From Clostridia bacterium (GTDB taxonomy: Bacteria; Bacillota; Clostridia; RGIG6154): a stretch of 64,000 nt of DNA. The notes under the pieces are model-generated. The model saw nothing but the letters and a program-made list of their open reading frames with translations. It was not told the origin of the DNA and did not search any database. Positions within the stretch are counted from its first letter, which is position 1. Every line of letters begins with the position of its first letter. Shown here one piece after another: positions 8,839-18,995 of the stretch. The translations under genes were made by a program, and so were the position numbers. The stretch lies in NCBI GenBank assembly GCA_017410375.1, contig JAFQQW010000016.1:1-64000 (forward strand), in the 5' to 3' direction.

Positions 8839-9321
8839 ATGAGTCAAACCAAACAAATCAAATTGACAGCCGAGGGCCTCAAGAAAATGGAACAGGAGCT
8901 CGAATATTTAAAGGTTGTCAAAAGAAAAGAGGTTTCTGCGCGTATTAAGGAAGCTATGTCTTATGGCGATTTATCCGAGAATTCCGAGTACGACGAAGCA
9001 AAAGACGAGCAGGCACGCGTTGAAGCCAAAATTGCCGAAATGGAAAATGACTTGAAACACGCCGTAGTAATTGACGTTTCCAATGCAGATAACAGTACAG
9101 TATATATCGGTTGCAAGGTTAAAATTTTCGATTACGAATTTGACGAAGAAGTGGAATACTGTATAGTAGGTTCCAAAGAAGCGGATGTTCGTAACGGCAA
9201 GATTTCCGATTCTTCACCAATCGGTAAAGCCTTAATCGGCAGAGCGGTAGATGAAGAGTTTGAAATTACTGTCGGTGATGAAAAATTCAAGTACAAAGTG
9301 CTTGAAATTTCCATGGCATAA
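8839..9321 (+). CDS. greA: Transcription elongation factor GreA
   Basis: GreA inserts its coiled coil into the RNA polymerase secondary channel and stimulates cleavage of backtracked transcripts. The 160-residue length is normal. Residues 1-75 form the antiparallel coiled coil with the acidic tip GDLSENSEYDEAKDEQ, and residues ~80-160 the FKBP-like C-terminal domain (SPIGKALIGR near 128). AAGGAG precedes ATG 8839. It is transcribed alone from its own consensus promoter and closed by a terminator at 9327. Confidence 0.97.
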   Translation: MSQTKQIKLTAEGLKKMEQELEYLKVVKRKEVSARIKEAMSYGDLSENSEYDEAKDEQARVEAKIAEMENDLKHAVVIDVSNADNSTVYIGCKVKIFDYEFDEEVEYCIVGSKEADVRNGKISDSSPIGKALIGRAVDEEFEITVGDEKFKYKVLEISMA

Positions 9322-9326
9322 CATTA

Positions 9327-9360
9327 AAAGCAAAGCAAGAGTGTTCTTGTTTTGCTTTTT
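9327..9360 (+). terminator. greA terminator
   Basis: A near-perfect hairpin (AAAGCAAAGCAAG at 9327-9339 against CTTGTTTTGCTTT) ends in a T-run just after the greA stop. Confidence 0.85.
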
Positions 9361-9425
9361 TGTTGTCCAAAATTTTCTGAAATATTAAAATATTGTCTTT
9401 TTTATATAAAAAATGAAAATAACTA

Positions 9426-9454
9426 TTGACTTTTAAAACTAAATTATATATAAT
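9426..9454 (+). promoter_or_regulatory. Promoter of the first gfo gene
   Basis: TTGACT at 9426-9431, a 17-nt spacer and TATAAT at 9449-9454. Confidence 0.8.
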
Positions 9455-9512
9455 TTAACTGTAAATGCATGTATTACTTTGCTTTAAATTTTTTATAAAA
9501 GGAGAGGGAAAA

Positions 9513-10691
9513 ATGGCAAAAAGTAATAACGATGCTATGCTCGACTTTGATGTTGCAGCCGGTGCTGCTTCGGTTGACGCAAGCAAAAAATTAAGAATTG
9601 GTATTATCGGTACAGGCTGGATTGCAGATTCTCACATCGTAAACTACAAGAAAATGCCTGATGTTGAAATCGTTGCAGGTGCCGACCTTGTTCCCGGCAA
9701 AGCTGAAGCATTCTTCAAAAAGCATGAAATCGAAGGTGCAAAATGCTACTTAAGCCACAAAGAAATGCTTGATGACGAAAGCTTAAAGCTCGACGGTGTA
9801 AGTGTATGTACATATAACATGACCCATGCAGAATGTACAATTTACGCTTTGGATAAGGGTGTTAACGTACTTTTGGAAAAACCCATGTGCGTAACCTTAG
9901 AAGAAGGTGTCGAAATCTTAAAGGCTGAAAAGAGAAGCGGTAAGATTCTTTCTATCGGCTTTCAGCCCAGATTTGACCCCAATATGCAGATGGTTAAAGA
10001 AGTTGTTCAGTCTGGTGTATTGGGTAAAATTTACTACATCCAGTCCGGTGGTGGCCGCCGTCGTGGTATTCCGACTCCGTTTGGTACAACCTTTATCGAA
10101 AAGGAAACCGGCGGTTTGGGTGCATTAGGTGATATCGGTTGCTATTCTTTGGATATGCTTCTTAATGCTGTTGGTTATCCGAAACCGTTAACCGTTACCG
10201 GTTATGTTTCTGATTACTTCGGAACTGATCCGAATTACAGCGGTTATACAAGCAAAGGTCATCCGGAATATGCTGCGAAATTTGGTGTTGATGACTTTGC
10301 TGCAGGTTTCGTTCGTATGGAAAATGACATTATCTTAGACTTCAGAATTTCCTGGGCTATGAACATGGACACTCCCGGTGACGCTTTAATCTTAGGTACC
10401 AAGGGTGGTTTGAGAATTCCTTCCACAGACTGCTGGAACGGCACCATTGGCGGCAACCTGAAGCTTTATCAGGAAATTGGTGGCGAACAGGTTTGCACAG
10501 AAATCGAAATGAAAGAATCTAACGTTCCTTGCTTTGAAGTTAAGATTCGTTCTTTCCTGGATGCAATCAAAAACGGTGGCACAGCTCCCGTTCCTGCAAG
10601 CCAGATTATTATCAACCAGGCTATCCTTTCCAGCATCAAAAAGTCTGCTGATCTGGGTAGAGAAATCGAAGTTGAAATTCCCGAAATCTAA
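9513..10691 (+). CDS. Gfo/Idh/MocA-family NAD(P)-dependent oxidoreductase
   Basis: A cytoplasmic dehydrogenase of 392 residues. A short acidic leader precedes the Rossmann fold GIIGTGWIADSH (from residue ~30), and the conserved EKP motif (LLEKPMC) sits near residue 127. The C-terminal beta-sheet substrate domain contains GALGDIGCYSLDML, where the usual catalytic His position holds Tyr. Members oxidise or epimerise sugars, inositols or sugar nucleotides; the substrate cannot be assigned here. ATG 9513 follows GGAGAGGG; an upstream in-frame ATG (9465) lacks such a site. It is monocistronic, with its own promoter and terminator, and its G/C-ending codons suggest strong expression. Confidence 0.92.
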   Translation: MAKSNNDAMLDFDVAAGAASVDASKKLRIGIIGTGWIADSHIVNYKKMPDVEIVAGADLVPGKAEAFFKKHEIEGAKCYLSHKEMLDDESLKLDGVSVCTYNMTHAECTIYALDKGVNVLLEKPMCVTLEEGVEILKAEKRSGKILSIGFQPRFDPNMQMVKEVVQSGVLGKIYYIQSGGGRRRGIPTPFGTTFIEKETGGLGALGDIGCYSLDMLLNAVGYPKPLTVTGYVSDYFGTDPNYSGYTSKGHPEYAAKFGVDDFAAGFVRMENDIILDFRISWAMNMDTPGDALILGTKGGLRIPSTDCWNGTIGGNLKLYQEIGGEQVCTEIEMKESNVPCFEVKIRSFLDAIKNGGTAPVPASQIIINQAILSSIKKSADLGREIEVEIPEI

Positions 10692-10705
10692 GCTTTACTT
10701 TTTAA

Positions 10706-10740
10706 AAACTGCATTGCGCAAGCGGTGCAGTTTATTTTTT
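10706..10740 (+). terminator. Rho-independent terminator
   Basis: A 12-bp stem with two G-U pairs (10706-10717 with 10722-10733), GCAA tetraloop and T-rich tail after the first gfo gene. Confidence 0.85.
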
Positions 10741-10793
10741 TTGAAAAAAGTTTAATATTTTTCAAAAAAAGACTTTATATTTTTGTTTACTTA

Positions 10794-10802
10794 TGATATA
10801 AT
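10794..10802 (+). promoter_or_regulatory. Extended -10 promoter of the secA operon
   Basis: TGATATAAT is an extended -10 element; the -35 position (TTTATA, 10774-10779) is weak. It lies 73 nt before the secA start. Confidence 0.6.
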
Positions 10803-10874
10803 ATATGCAATAATGCATTTTTATAGCTTTTTATTGGTTTGGAGATATAAATACTTTATAGAGGTGAACATAAA

Positions 10875-13613
10875 ATGGGTTTTCTGGAAAAGATTTTTGG
10901 GAATTACAGCCAAAAAGAATTAAAAAGATTAACGCCGCTTCTGGAAAAGACGTTGTCTTACGAAGAGGCTTATTCTAAATTTTCGGATGCGGAGCTGAAG
11001 GCAAAAACCACCGAGTTCAAAAACCGTTTTAACAACGGAGAAACATTGGATGATTTGTTGCCCGAAGCATATGCAACCGTGCGTGAAGCTGCATGGCGTG
11101 TGCTCGGCATGAAGCATTTTCCGGTACAGATTATCGGTGGTATTGTTTTACATCAGGGCAGAATTGCAGAAATGAAAACCGGTGAAGGTAAAACGTTGGT
11201 TGCAACACTTCCTGCTTACTTAAACGCGTTATCCGGCAAAGGTGTGCATATTGTAACGGTCAACGATTACTTAGCAAAGCGTGACAGCGAATGGATGGGA
11301 AAGGTTTATAACTTCCTCGGCATTTCTGTCGGACTTGTTGTGCATGACCTGGATGCGAATCAGAGGAAAACTGCTTATAACGCAGATATTACCTACGGAA
11401 CAAACAACGAGCTTGGTTTTGACTATCTTCGTGACAATATGGTTGTTCAGGGAGAAAACCGTGTACAGCGCGGACACAACTTTGCAATTGTAGACGAAGT
11501 GGACAGCATTTTGATTGATGAAGCCAGAACCCCTTTGATTATTTCCGGCATGGGTGATAAATCCACAAAGCTTTATGAGCTTGCGGATGCATTTGTTGCA
11601 AAACTTTCTTTCAAAAGAATCAAAGAGGAAGATAAAAAGACATTTGATAACGATGAAAATGTTGACTATATTGTAGATGAAAAGGCGAGAAGTGTTAACC
11701 TTACACCTCGCGGTATCGGTAAAGCAGAGCATGTATTTGGCATTGAAAATCTCTCTGATCCTGAAAATATGGAAATTTCGCATCATATCAATCAAGCGAT
11801 GCGTGCGCACGGCATTATGCAACGTGACAAGGATTATGTTGTAAACGACGACGGCGAAGTGGTTATTGTAGATGAATTTACCGGACGTATGATGCCCGGT
11901 CGTCGTTATTCAGACGGTCTCCATCAGGCGATTGAAGCCAAAGAAAAGGTTGCTGTTCAAAGAGAAAGCAAAACACTGGCAACCATTACATTCCAGAATT
12001 ATTTCAGAATGTATAAAAAGCTTTCCGGTATGACCGGTACAGCGATGACAGAAGAGGAAGAATTCCGCGGTATTTATAAGCTCGACGTTATTGAAGTGCC
12101 GACCAACAAGCCTCTTGCAAGACAAGACCTCGATGACCAGATATACAAAAGCGAGCAAGGCAAGCTTCTGGCAGTTGTAAAACAAATTAAAGAATGCTAC
12201 GAAAAGGGTCAGCCGATTCTGGTTGGTACCGTTACTATCGAAAAATCCGAGCTATTATCTGCTCTTCTCAAAAAGAACGGCATTCCGCATAATGTGCTGA
12301 ATGCAAAGCATCATGAAAAGGAAGCTGAAATTGTTGCGCAGGCAGGTAAAAAAGGCATGGTTACCATTGCGACAAACATGGCAGGTCGTGGTACCGATAT
12401 TATGCTTGGCGGTAATGCAGAATTCTTAGCCAAAAAAGAAATGAAAAAGCTTGGCTATAGTGATGAAATGATTGTAGAGGCAACCGGCTACGGCGAAACC
12501 GATAACGAAGAGATTTTAAGTGCCCGTGCAAAATATGCTGAACTGCACGAAAAATTCAAGGCTGAAATCGCGCCGCAGCATGATGAAGTGGTTGCACTTG
12601 GCGGCTTGTATATTTTGGGAACGGAACGTCACGAAAGCAGACGTATTGATAACCAGCTTCGCGGTCGTGCGGGTCGTCAGGGAGATCCCGGGGCTTCCAG
12701 ATTTTTCATTGCTATGGAAGATGACATTATGCGTCTTTTCGGCTCTGAAAAATATATGGGACTTGTGGATTCGTTAGGAATGGATGATTCTCAGCCTCTT
12801 GAAATGAAAATGCTGTCAAATGCCATTGAATCTGCGCAAAAACGTGTAGAAGGCAGAAACTTTGATTCTCGTAAGCATGTGTTGCAGTATGATGATGTTA
12901 TGAATACCCAGCGTGAGTTGATTTACGGTCAGAGAAATCAGGTGCTCGACGGGGATGATGTACAGCACAATATTACCAATATGATGCATGCTTTTGCCGA
13001 AGATGCTGTTGCAAGATTTACTGCAGAAGGCGAGTATCCTGATGACTGGAACTTAAATGGTCTTATCGAGTATCTGCAATCTGTTTTCCTTGAAGAGGGT
13101 GAGCTTTCCTTTACAAACGATGATTTGGAAACGATGACAAGAGAATCTTTGACCGAAACGGTTGATGCACTTGTTATGGATGCATATAAAGCAAAAGAAG
13201 AAGAGTTCGGTGCAGAACATATGCGTAACTTTGAACGATACATTTTGCTTAAAGTCGTTGACACCAAATGGATGGATCATATTGACGAAATGGATCAGTT
13301 GAAGCAAGGTATCTGGCTCAGATCCTACGGTCAGAAAGACCCTGTAATGGAATATAAGAATCTCGGAAGCGATATGTTTGATGATATGGTTGAAGCAATC
13401 AAAATTGATACAGCTCGTTTCATATTGAATGCAAAAATAAAGACTGAAATCAAACAGGAAGAAAGAAAAATTCAAATGTCCGAGAGCCGGAATGAAAACT
13501 CCGTTGAAAAAAGACCCGTTAAAAAACAGCCCGTTCATGTAGAAAAGGTCGGAAGAAATGACCCCTGTCCCTGCGGATCCGGACTGAAATATAAAAAATG
13601 TTGCGGTAAATAA
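10875..13613 (+). CDS. secA: Preprotein translocase ATPase SecA
   Basis: The motor that pushes unfolded preproteins through SecYEG. The 912-residue length is full. Walker A is [11 protein letters not shown] (~98-108), the DEAD-type Walker B region is [13 protein letters not shown] (~207-219), and the helicase C-terminal motif lies at RGTDIMLGG (~504-512). The helical scaffold follows, and the end carries the SecB/lipid-binding zinc motif [20 protein letters not shown] precedes ATG 10875. It leads a probable operon with prfB, prfA, sigH, yaiI and a gfo gene, all on one strand with gaps of 43 nt or less. It is housekeeping and essential. Confidence 0.98.
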   Translation: MGFLEKIFGNYSQKELKRLTPLLEKTLSYEEAYSKFSDAELKAKTTEFKNRFNNGETLDDLLPEAYATVREAAWRVLGMKHFPVQIIGGIVLHQGRIAEMKTGEGKTLVATLPAYLNALSGKGVHIVTVNDYLAKRDSEWMGKVYNFLGISVGLVVHDLDANQRKTAYNADITYGTNNELGFDYLRDNMVVQGENRVQRGHNFAIVDEVDSILIDEARTPLIISGMGDKSTKLYELADAFVAKLSFKRIKEEDKKTFDNDENVDYIVDEKARSVNLTPRGIGKAEHVFGIENLSDPENMEISHHINQAMRAHGIMQRDKDYVVNDDGEVVIVDEFTGRMMPGRRYSDGLHQAIEAKEKVAVQRESKTLATITFQNYFRMYKKLSGMTGTAMTEEEEFRGIYKLDVIEVPTNKPLARQDLDDQIYKSEQGKLLAVVKQIKECYEKGQPILVGTVTIEKSELLSALLKKNGIPHNVLNAKHHEKEAEIVAQAGKKGMVTIATNMAGRGTDIMLGGNAEFLAKKEMKKLGYSDEMIVEATGYGETDNEEILSARAKYAELHEKFKAEIAPQHDEVVALGGLYILGTERHESRRIDNQLRGRAGRQGDPGASRFFIAMEDDIMRLFGSEKYMGLVDSLGMDDSQPLEMKMLSNAIESAQKRVEGRNFDSRKHVLQYDDVMNTQRELIYGQRNQVLDGDDVQHNITNMMHAFAEDAVARFTAEGEYPDDWNLNGLIEYLQSVFLEEGELSFTNDDLETMTRESLTETVDALVMDAYKAKEEEFGAEHMRNFERYILLKVVDTKWMDHIDEMDQLKQGIWLRSYGQKDPVMEYKNLGSDMFDDMVEAIKIDTARFILNAKIKTEIKQEERKIQMSESRNENSVEKRPVKKQPVHVEKVGRNDPCPCGSGLKYKKCCGK

Positions 13614-13656
13614 ACTGCAATTTTCAAATTTTATTTATAAAAAGGAAGTGAAAGAA

Positions 13657-14767
13657 ATGCTGGAATTTGACGAATATCGTTTGACGCTTGAAAGCATGAA
13701 AGGCGGCATTGAAGAACTGAGGGATTCACTTTGACATTGCCGGCACGAGTTTGAAAATTGAAGAATTGGAAAAAGAATCTGCAGACCCTGCATTCTGGGA
13801 CAACATGGAAGAATCACAAAAGGTGTTGCAGAAAATCAAACAGCTTAAAAACAAGGTAGAACAGTATGACCAGCTTTATACAAGCTGGGAAGACTTGCTT
13901 ACACTTGTTGAACTTGGCAATGAGGAAGAAGACCTTTCTGTACTGGATGAAGTGAAAACAGGTTTGAAAGAATTACAGGACAAAGTAGAAACCATGACCT
14001 TGCAAACACTTCTTTCTGGCGAATATGATGCAAACAATGCTATTCTAACGCTGCATGCAGGTGCAGGTGGCACCGAAGCACAGGATTGGTGCGAAATGCT
14101 ATACCGCATGTATTCAAGATGGGCTGAAAAGACAGGATATACTGTAACCGTTTTAGACTTTTTAGAAGGTGATGAAGCGGGCATCAAGAGCATTACATTC
14201 CAAGTGTCCGGTTTAAATGCTTACGGTTATTGCCGTGCTGAAAAAGGGGTACACCGTTTGGTTCGTATTTCTCCTTTTGACTCTTCCGGCAGACGCCATA
14301 CTTCGTTTGCCAGTCTTGAAGTTATGCCCGAAATTGAAGATGACACCAGTATCGAAATTGCTGCAGATGAAATCCGTATTGACACCTATCGTGCCAGCGG
14401 TGCAGGCGGTCAGCACATCAACAAAACCGACTCGGCGATTCGTATTACCCATTTTCCGACAGGTATTGTTGTATCCTGCCAGAACGAACGTTCTCAGCAT
14501 AAAAATAAGGATATGGCAATGAAAATGCTCAAATCCAAGTTGATTGAACTGAAAGAGCAAGAACAGCAAGCAAAAATTGATGGCATTAAAGGCGAACAAA
14601 AGGATATCGCATGGGGTAGTCAGATTCGCTCCTATGTTTTCCATCCGTATAATCTTGTGAAAGACCACAGAACCGGTTTTGAAATGGGTAACATTGGTGC
14701 GGTGATGGATGGCGAACTGGATGGCTTTATTAATGCATTCTTAAAAATGTCTGCACAGAAAAACTAA
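13657..14767 (+). CDS. prfB: Peptide chain release factor 2, with programmed +1 frameshift
   Basis: RF2 terminates translation at UGA and UAA. Translation begins at ATG 13657 (GGAAGTG upstream) and reads 25 codons to an in-frame TGA at 13732-13734. A +1 shift on CTT at 13729-13731 then continues as GAC ATT GCC, giving 369 residues, the normal length. The second part carries the SPF stop-recognition tripeptide ([12 protein letters not shown]) and the catalytic GGQ ([13 protein letters not shown]). The shift region holds AGG three codons before CTTTGAC, the same spacing as in Escherichia coli. Low RF2 favours shifting, giving autoregulation. It sits between secA and prfA. Confidence 0.97.
13720..13735 (+). 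promoter_or_regulatory. RF2 programmed frameshift site
   Basis: AGGGATTCACTTTGAC: a Shine-Dalgarno-like AGGG, slippery CTT and in-frame TGA followed by C, the poor-termination context conserved in prfB genes. Confidence 0.95.
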
Positions 14768-14778
14768 GTGAGGTTTAT

Positions 14779-15849
14779 ATGTTAGAAAAATTAGATGGCA
14801 TTCTGGTGCGCTTTGAAGAAATCTCTGCAAAGCTTTCCTCGGCAGAAGTGCTTTCCAATCCGCAGGAAATGACAAAACTCTACAAAGACCATGCTGAATT
14901 GCAACCTATTGCGGAAACCTATATGCGTTATAAAAAAATTGCACAGGATCAGCAGGATGCAAAGCTGATGCTTGAAGATAATCCTGATCCCGAATTTAAA
15001 GAAATGCTGGAGATGGAGATTCTTGATGCAAAAGAGCAATTAGAAGCCCTCTCAGAAGAACTTAAAGTTTTGCTATTGCCTAAAAATCCGGATGATGACA
15101 AGAATGTTATTGTGGAAATACGCGGTGGTGCAGGCGGTGATGAGGCAGCTCTTTTTGGTGCAGACCTGATGCGCATGTACACCCGTTATGCGGAACGCAA
15201 CAACTGGAAAATTGAAATGCTTTCTTCAAACATTACTGAAATGGGCGGTGTAAAAGAAGTTTCGTTTTCCATCAACGGAAAAGGTGCGTACAGTCGTTTG
15301 AAGTTTGAAAGCGGTGTACATCGTGTACAGCGAATTCCTACAACCGAATCGGGTGGACGTATTCACACATCCACGGTAACGGTTGCTGTTCTACCTGAAG
15401 TAGAAGAGGTAGAAGTGGAGATCAATGCAAATGATTTACGTATTGATGTGTTCCGTGCAGGCGGACCGGGCGGACAGTGTGTAAACACAACCGACTCTGC
15501 TGTGCGAATCACACATTTACCTACCGGGTTGGTGGTATCTTGCCAGGATGAAAAATCGCAGCACAAAAACAAAGACAAGGCAATGAAAATTCTGCGCTCC
15601 CGTCTGTTTGACCTGATGCAGGAGCAACAACACAGTGAAATTGCAAGTCAACGAAAAAGTCAGGTTGGGACAGGGGACAGAAGTGAACGCATCCGAACCT
15701 ATAATTTTCCACAGGGGCGTGTGACAGACCACAGAATCGGTCTTACATTGCATCGTCTTGAAACTATTTTAGATGGTGATTTAAACGAAGTGATTGACGC
15801 ATTGGTGACAGCAGATCAGGCGGAACGCATGAAAGCAGCTGATGTGTAA
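14779..15849 (+). CDS. prfA: Peptide chain release factor 1
   Basis: RF1 recognises UAA and UAG and triggers peptide release. Its 356 residues are the standard length. The N-terminal helical domain (1-100) is followed by the P-x-T codon-recognition motif ([13 protein letters not shown]) and the catalytic GGQ near residue 230 ([13 protein letters not shown]). TGAGGT precedes ATG 14779. It starts 11 nt after prfB, so both release factors probably share one transcript; the two are more often encoded apart. The methyltransferase PrmC, which modifies GGQ, is not in the window. Confidence 0.97.
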   Translation: MLEKLDGILVRFEEISAKLSSAEVLSNPQEMTKLYKDHAELQPIAETYMRYKKIAQDQQDAKLMLEDNPDPEFKEMLEMEILDAKEQLEALSEELKVLLLPKNPDDDKNVIVEIRGGAGGDEAALFGADLMRMYTRYAERNNWKIEMLSSNITEMGGVKEVSFSINGKGAYSRLKFESGVHRVQRIPTTESGGRIHTSTVTVAVLPEVEEVEVEINANDLRIDVFRAGGPGGQCVNTTDSAVRITHLPTGLVVSCQDEKSQHKNKDKAMKILRSRLFDLMQEQQHSEIASQRKSQVGTGDRSERIRTYNFPQGRVTDHRIGLTLHRLETILDGDLNEVIDALVTADQAERMKAADV

Positions 15850-15872
15850 AAAATGGTGTTGGAGTGGCGTGT

Positions 15873-16511
15873 ATGGATTATAATACGTTAGAAGATGTCG
15901 AACTGGTCCAAAAAGCGCAACATGGTGATTTTGAAGCCATGGAGGTTTTGATGGAGCGGTATAAGAATTTTGTCCGCGGTAAAGCGCGCACCTATTTTTT
16001 AATCGGTGCAGACCGGGAGGACATTATTCAGGAGGGTATGATCGGTTTGTTTAAGGCTGTTCGGGATTTTGATGCGGAAAAGCAGGCGCATTTCCGTTCT
16101 TTTGCTGAGCTTTGTGTAAAAAGACAAATCATTACTGCGATTAAAACCGCGACTAGGCAAAAACACATTCCGCTTAACACCTACGTTTCTTTAAGTCGTC
16201 CTGTTTATGAGGATGACTCTGAAAAAACGTTGTTGGATTTACTGAGCACCGAGTATATTTTAGACCCTGAGCAAATTCTGATTAATCAGGAAGCTCTGGG
16301 AATTACCGAAAAACGTATATACATGACGCTCAGCGAGTTCGAAAAGTCGGTGCTTACATACTATATTAACGGCAAATCCTATCAAGAGATAGCTGTTTTA
16401 CTTGAAAAAGAGCCAAAAAGCATTGACAACGCCATCCAAAGAGTGAAACGTAAAATTGCAAAACAACTGGAAAAAGCACGAGAGGAAGACCATCATGCAG
16501 ATAATCATTGA
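15873..16511 (+). CDS. sigH: RNA polymerase sigma factor SigH (Spo0H)
   Basis: Stationary-phase and early-sporulation sigma factor of 212 residues. Region 2 has the very conserved KNFVRGKARTYFLIGADRED and DIIQEGMIGLFKAVRDF, then the RQIITAIKTATRQKHIPLN block characteristic of SigH. Region 4 is at ~155-205 (ILINQEAL ... SYQEIAVLLEKEPKSIDNAI). ATG 15873 is chosen because GGAG ends 8 nt upstream; GTG 15864 overlaps that site. It lies in the secA-prfB-prfA operon and overlaps the next gene by 17 nt. It sets the entry to sporulation, in line with the spore genes elsewhere in the window. Confidence 0.94.
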   Translation: MDYNTLEDVELVQKAQHGDFEAMEVLMERYKNFVRGKARTYFLIGADREDIIQEGMIGLFKAVRDFDAEKQAHFRSFAELCVKRQIITAIKTATRQKHIPLNTYVSLSRPVYEDDSEKTLLDLLSTEYILDPEQILINQEALGITEKRIYMTLSEFEKSVLTYYINGKSYQEIAVLLEKEPKSIDNAIQRVKRKIAKQLEKAREEDHHADNH

Positions 16512-16938
16512 TGCAGATGCTTGTCCGGTTAATGACATTGTTATTAGCTTTGCCAGAACAAATGCGATTCCTTGTATAATGGTCAGCGATATGAATCATG
16601 TACTAAAATCCGATTACGCAACTGTTTACACAGTTGACAAAGGACGTGACAGTGCAGATTTTAAAATTATGAAGCTTGCCCAAAAAGGTGATATTGTTGT
16701 GACACAAGATTATGGCTTGGCATCCCTTTTGATTTCCAAATCCGTGTATGCAATTCATCCAAGCGGAAAAATCTATGACTCCGACTCTATGGATTTGATG
16801 CTTTACGAGCGTTTTATGGCACAAAAAGCCAGAAACGAAGGAAAAAGAACCAAAAACATGAGCAAACGGACAAAACAGGACAATCTGACATTTAAAACAG
16901 CGTTTGAACAATTAGTTACAAAAGTTATGACAAAATGA
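16495..16938 (+). CDS. YaiI/YqxD family protein (DUF188)
   Basis: A 147-residue protein of the DUF188 family, predicted to have a PIN-like fold and of unproven function. The N-terminal IIIDADACPV and the later VDKGRDSADFKIMKLA and VVTQDYGLASLL blocks are the family signature (several conserved Asp). The basic tail (RTKNMSKRTKQDN) is typical. The start ATG 16495 lies inside sigH and follows GAGGAAG; the longer frame from 16456 would only overlap sigH further. Translation is probably coupled to sigH. Confidence 0.9.
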   Translation: MQIIIDADACPVNDIVISFARTNAIPCIMVSDMNHVLKSDYATVYTVDKGRDSADFKIMKLAQKGDIVVTQDYGLASLLISKSVYAIHPSGKIYDSDSMDLMLYERFMAQKARNEGKRTKNMSKRTKQDNLTFKTAFEQLVTKVMTK

Positions 16939-16947
16939 GGCAAAAAT

Positions 16948-17928
16948 ATGAGATTGAAATTTGTAACAATCGGTACCGGAAGCATTGTGGATAAAATGAT
17001 TTTAGGCGCAAAGCAATCTGAACATTTTTCTCTTTACGGCGTGTATTCCCGTTCTGAAGAAAAAGCAATTGCTTTCCGTGAAAAACATGATGCGCAACGC
17101 ATTTTTACCGATTTAAATAATTTGGCTGTATCGGATGCAGATGTTGTATATATTGCAAGTCCTACATCGTGCCATTATGAGCAGGCTAAGCTAATGCTTC
17201 AGCACAAAAAACACGTTTTGTGTGAAAAACCGGCTTGTACAAATACATCTGAATTGGAAGAATTGCTTATTTTGGCAAAAGAAAACGGTGTTTTATTCTT
17301 GGAAGCGATGCGTCCGGTTTTCTCACCGGGATTCAAATGGATTGCGGATAATCTACATAAAATCGGTAAAATTCGACAGGCAACATTTACATATTGTCAA
17401 TATTCATCCCGATATGACAATTTTAAAAAGGGAATCATTGAAAACGCGTTCAGACCCGAGCTTTCCAATGGCGCTTTGATGGATATCGGTGTATATCCCA
17501 TTCATGTTATGCTTGCGCTTTTCGGAAAACCAATCTCCGTACAAGCCAATGCATTTGTTTTAGAAGACAGCATTGACGGTTGTGGATCCGCGATTTTAAA
17601 GTATCCTGATTTCATCGGAAGTGTATCCTATTCTAAAATTGCCGACTCAAAATTGCCTTGCGAAATTCAGGGTGAAGAAGGAATTTTACAGTTTTCACCG
17701 GTCGGCACACCTGTTCATGCAGAGCTGATTTTGCGAAACGGCAAAAGGGAAGTGGCAGATATTCCTTCTATGGAATACGATATTTTCTATGAAGTGGATT
17801 CTTTTTGCAAGATGATCTTGAACCATGAAACACCCGAATGGTACAATTCCGTTACGCTAAACACATTACGAACCATGGATGAAATCCGTAAGCAATGCAA
17901 CATCCGCTTCCCGGCAGATGAAAAATGA
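16948..17928 (+). CDS. Gfo/Idh/MocA-family oxidoreductase
   Basis: A second member of the NAD(P)-dependent Gfo/Idh/MocA family, 326 residues. The Rossmann motif is TIGTGSIVDKM (residues 7-17), the EKP motif is LCEKPACTN near residue 92, and the C-terminal domain has ALMDIGVYPIHVML. The DIGVYP form resembles the dihydrodiol/scyllo-inositol-type branch rather than the protein at 9513, so the two are not recent duplicates. GAGGC precedes the ATG, 9 nt after the DUF188 gene. It closes the secA operon or bridges to galE 36 nt downstream. The substrate is unknown. Confidence 0.9.
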   Translation: MRLKFVTIGTGSIVDKMILGAKQSEHFSLYGVYSRSEEKAIAFREKHDAQRIFTDLNNLAVSDADVVYIASPTSCHYEQAKLMLQHKKHVLCEKPACTNTSELEELLILAKENGVLFLEAMRPVFSPGFKWIADNLHKIGKIRQATFTYCQYSSRYDNFKKGIIENAFRPELSNGALMDIGVYPIHVMLALFGKPISVQANAFVLEDSIDGCGSAILKYPDFIGSVSYSKIADSKLPCEIQGEEGILQFSPVGTPVHAELILRNGKREVADIPSMEYDIFYEVDSFCKMILNHETPEWYNSVTLNTLRTMDEIRKQCNIRFPADEK

Positions 17929-17964
17929 AAATTAAATCAATTAATATAAATTGGAGGTATTTTT

Positions 17965-18981
17965 ATGAAAATTTTAGTAACAGGCGGTGCAGGCTATATT
18001 GGTAGCCACACTGTAGTAGAATTGCAGAACGCAGGCTATGATGTGGTTGTCATCGACAATCTGTCTAACTCCAGCGAAAAGTCTTTGGAACGTGTTTCCA
18101 AAATCACCGGTAAGCCGGTTCCGTTCCACAAGGTAGACATTCTTGACCGTGAGGGTCTCAACAAAATCTTTGAGGCTGAAAAAATTGATGCTGTAATTCA
18201 CTTTGCAGGTCTTAAAGCGGTTGGCGAATCTGTTCGTAAACCTTGGGAATACTACGAAAATAACATCGCCGGTACTTTGACTCTAGTAGATGTTATGCGT
18301 AACCATGGTTGCAAAAACATTATCTTCTCTTCTTCCGCAACGGTTTACGGCAACCCTGCGTTTATTCCGATTACTGAAGAATGTCCCAAAGGTCAGTGCA
18401 CCAATCCTTATGGCTGGACCAAATCCATGTTAGAGCAGATTTTGTCGGATATCCAGGCTGCAGATAATGAATGGAACATCATTTTGCTTAGATATTTCAA
18501 CCCCATCGGTGCACATAAGAGTGGTACAATTGGTGAAAACCCCAACGGTATCCCGAACAATCTTATGCCTTACATTACACAAGTTGCCGTTGGCAAATTG
18601 CCCGAACTTGGTGTGTTTGGTGACGATTATGATACCCATGACGGCACAGGTGTACGCGACTACATCCATGTTGTAGACCTTGCGGATGGTCATGTGAAAG
18701 CTTTAAAGAAAATTGAAGAAAAAGCAGGGCTTAAAGTATACAATTTAGGTACAGGTACCGGCTACAGCGTATTGGATATCGTTAAAAACTTTGAAGCAGC
18801 AAATGGTGTAAAAATTCCTTATGCAATCAAGCCTCGTCGTGAAGGGGATATTGCTACTTGCTACTCCGATGCAACAAAAGCAAAAGAAGAGCTTGGTTGG
18901 GAAGCAAAAAACGGCATCAAAGAAATGTGTGCCGACTCTTGGAGATGGCAGAGCAACAATCCGAACGGATATGACGAATAA
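17965..18981 (+). CDS. galE: UDP-glucose 4-epimerase
   Basis: Interconverts UDP-galactose and UDP-glucose (Leloir pathway), using bound NAD. The 338-residue short-chain dehydrogenase has the [10 protein letters not shown] nucleotide-binding motif at residues 7-16, the catalytic Ser/Thr region [11 protein letters not shown], and the YGWTK Tyr-x-x-x-Lys pair near 148-152. GGAGGT precedes ATG 17965. The alpha-galactosidase gene follows after 14 nt, so together they release galactose and feed it to UDP-sugars. Galactokinase and uridylyltransferase are not in the window. Confidence 0.97.
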   Translation: MKILVTGGAGYIGSHTVVELQNAGYDVVVIDNLSNSSEKSLERVSKITGKPVPFHKVDILDREGLNKIFEAEKIDAVIHFAGLKAVGESVRKPWEYYENNIAGTLTLVDVMRNHGCKNIIFSSSATVYGNPAFIPITEECPKGQCTNPYGWTKSMLEQILSDIQAADNEWNIILLRYFNPIGAHKSGTIGENPNGIPNNLMPYITQVAVGKLPELGVFGDDYDTHDGTGVRDYIHVVDLADGHVKALKKIEEKAGLKVYNLGTGTGYSVLDIVKNFEAANGVKIPYAIKPRREGDIATCYSDATKAKEELGWEAKNGIKEMCADSWRWQSNNPNGYDE

Positions 18982-18995
18982 GGAGATTTCTGATT

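Noticed and set aside
13657-13734. A separate 25-codon peptide gene before prfB
   Set aside because: The in-frame TGA is the programmed frameshift stop of RF2; joined, the two parts give the normal RF2 length and sequence.
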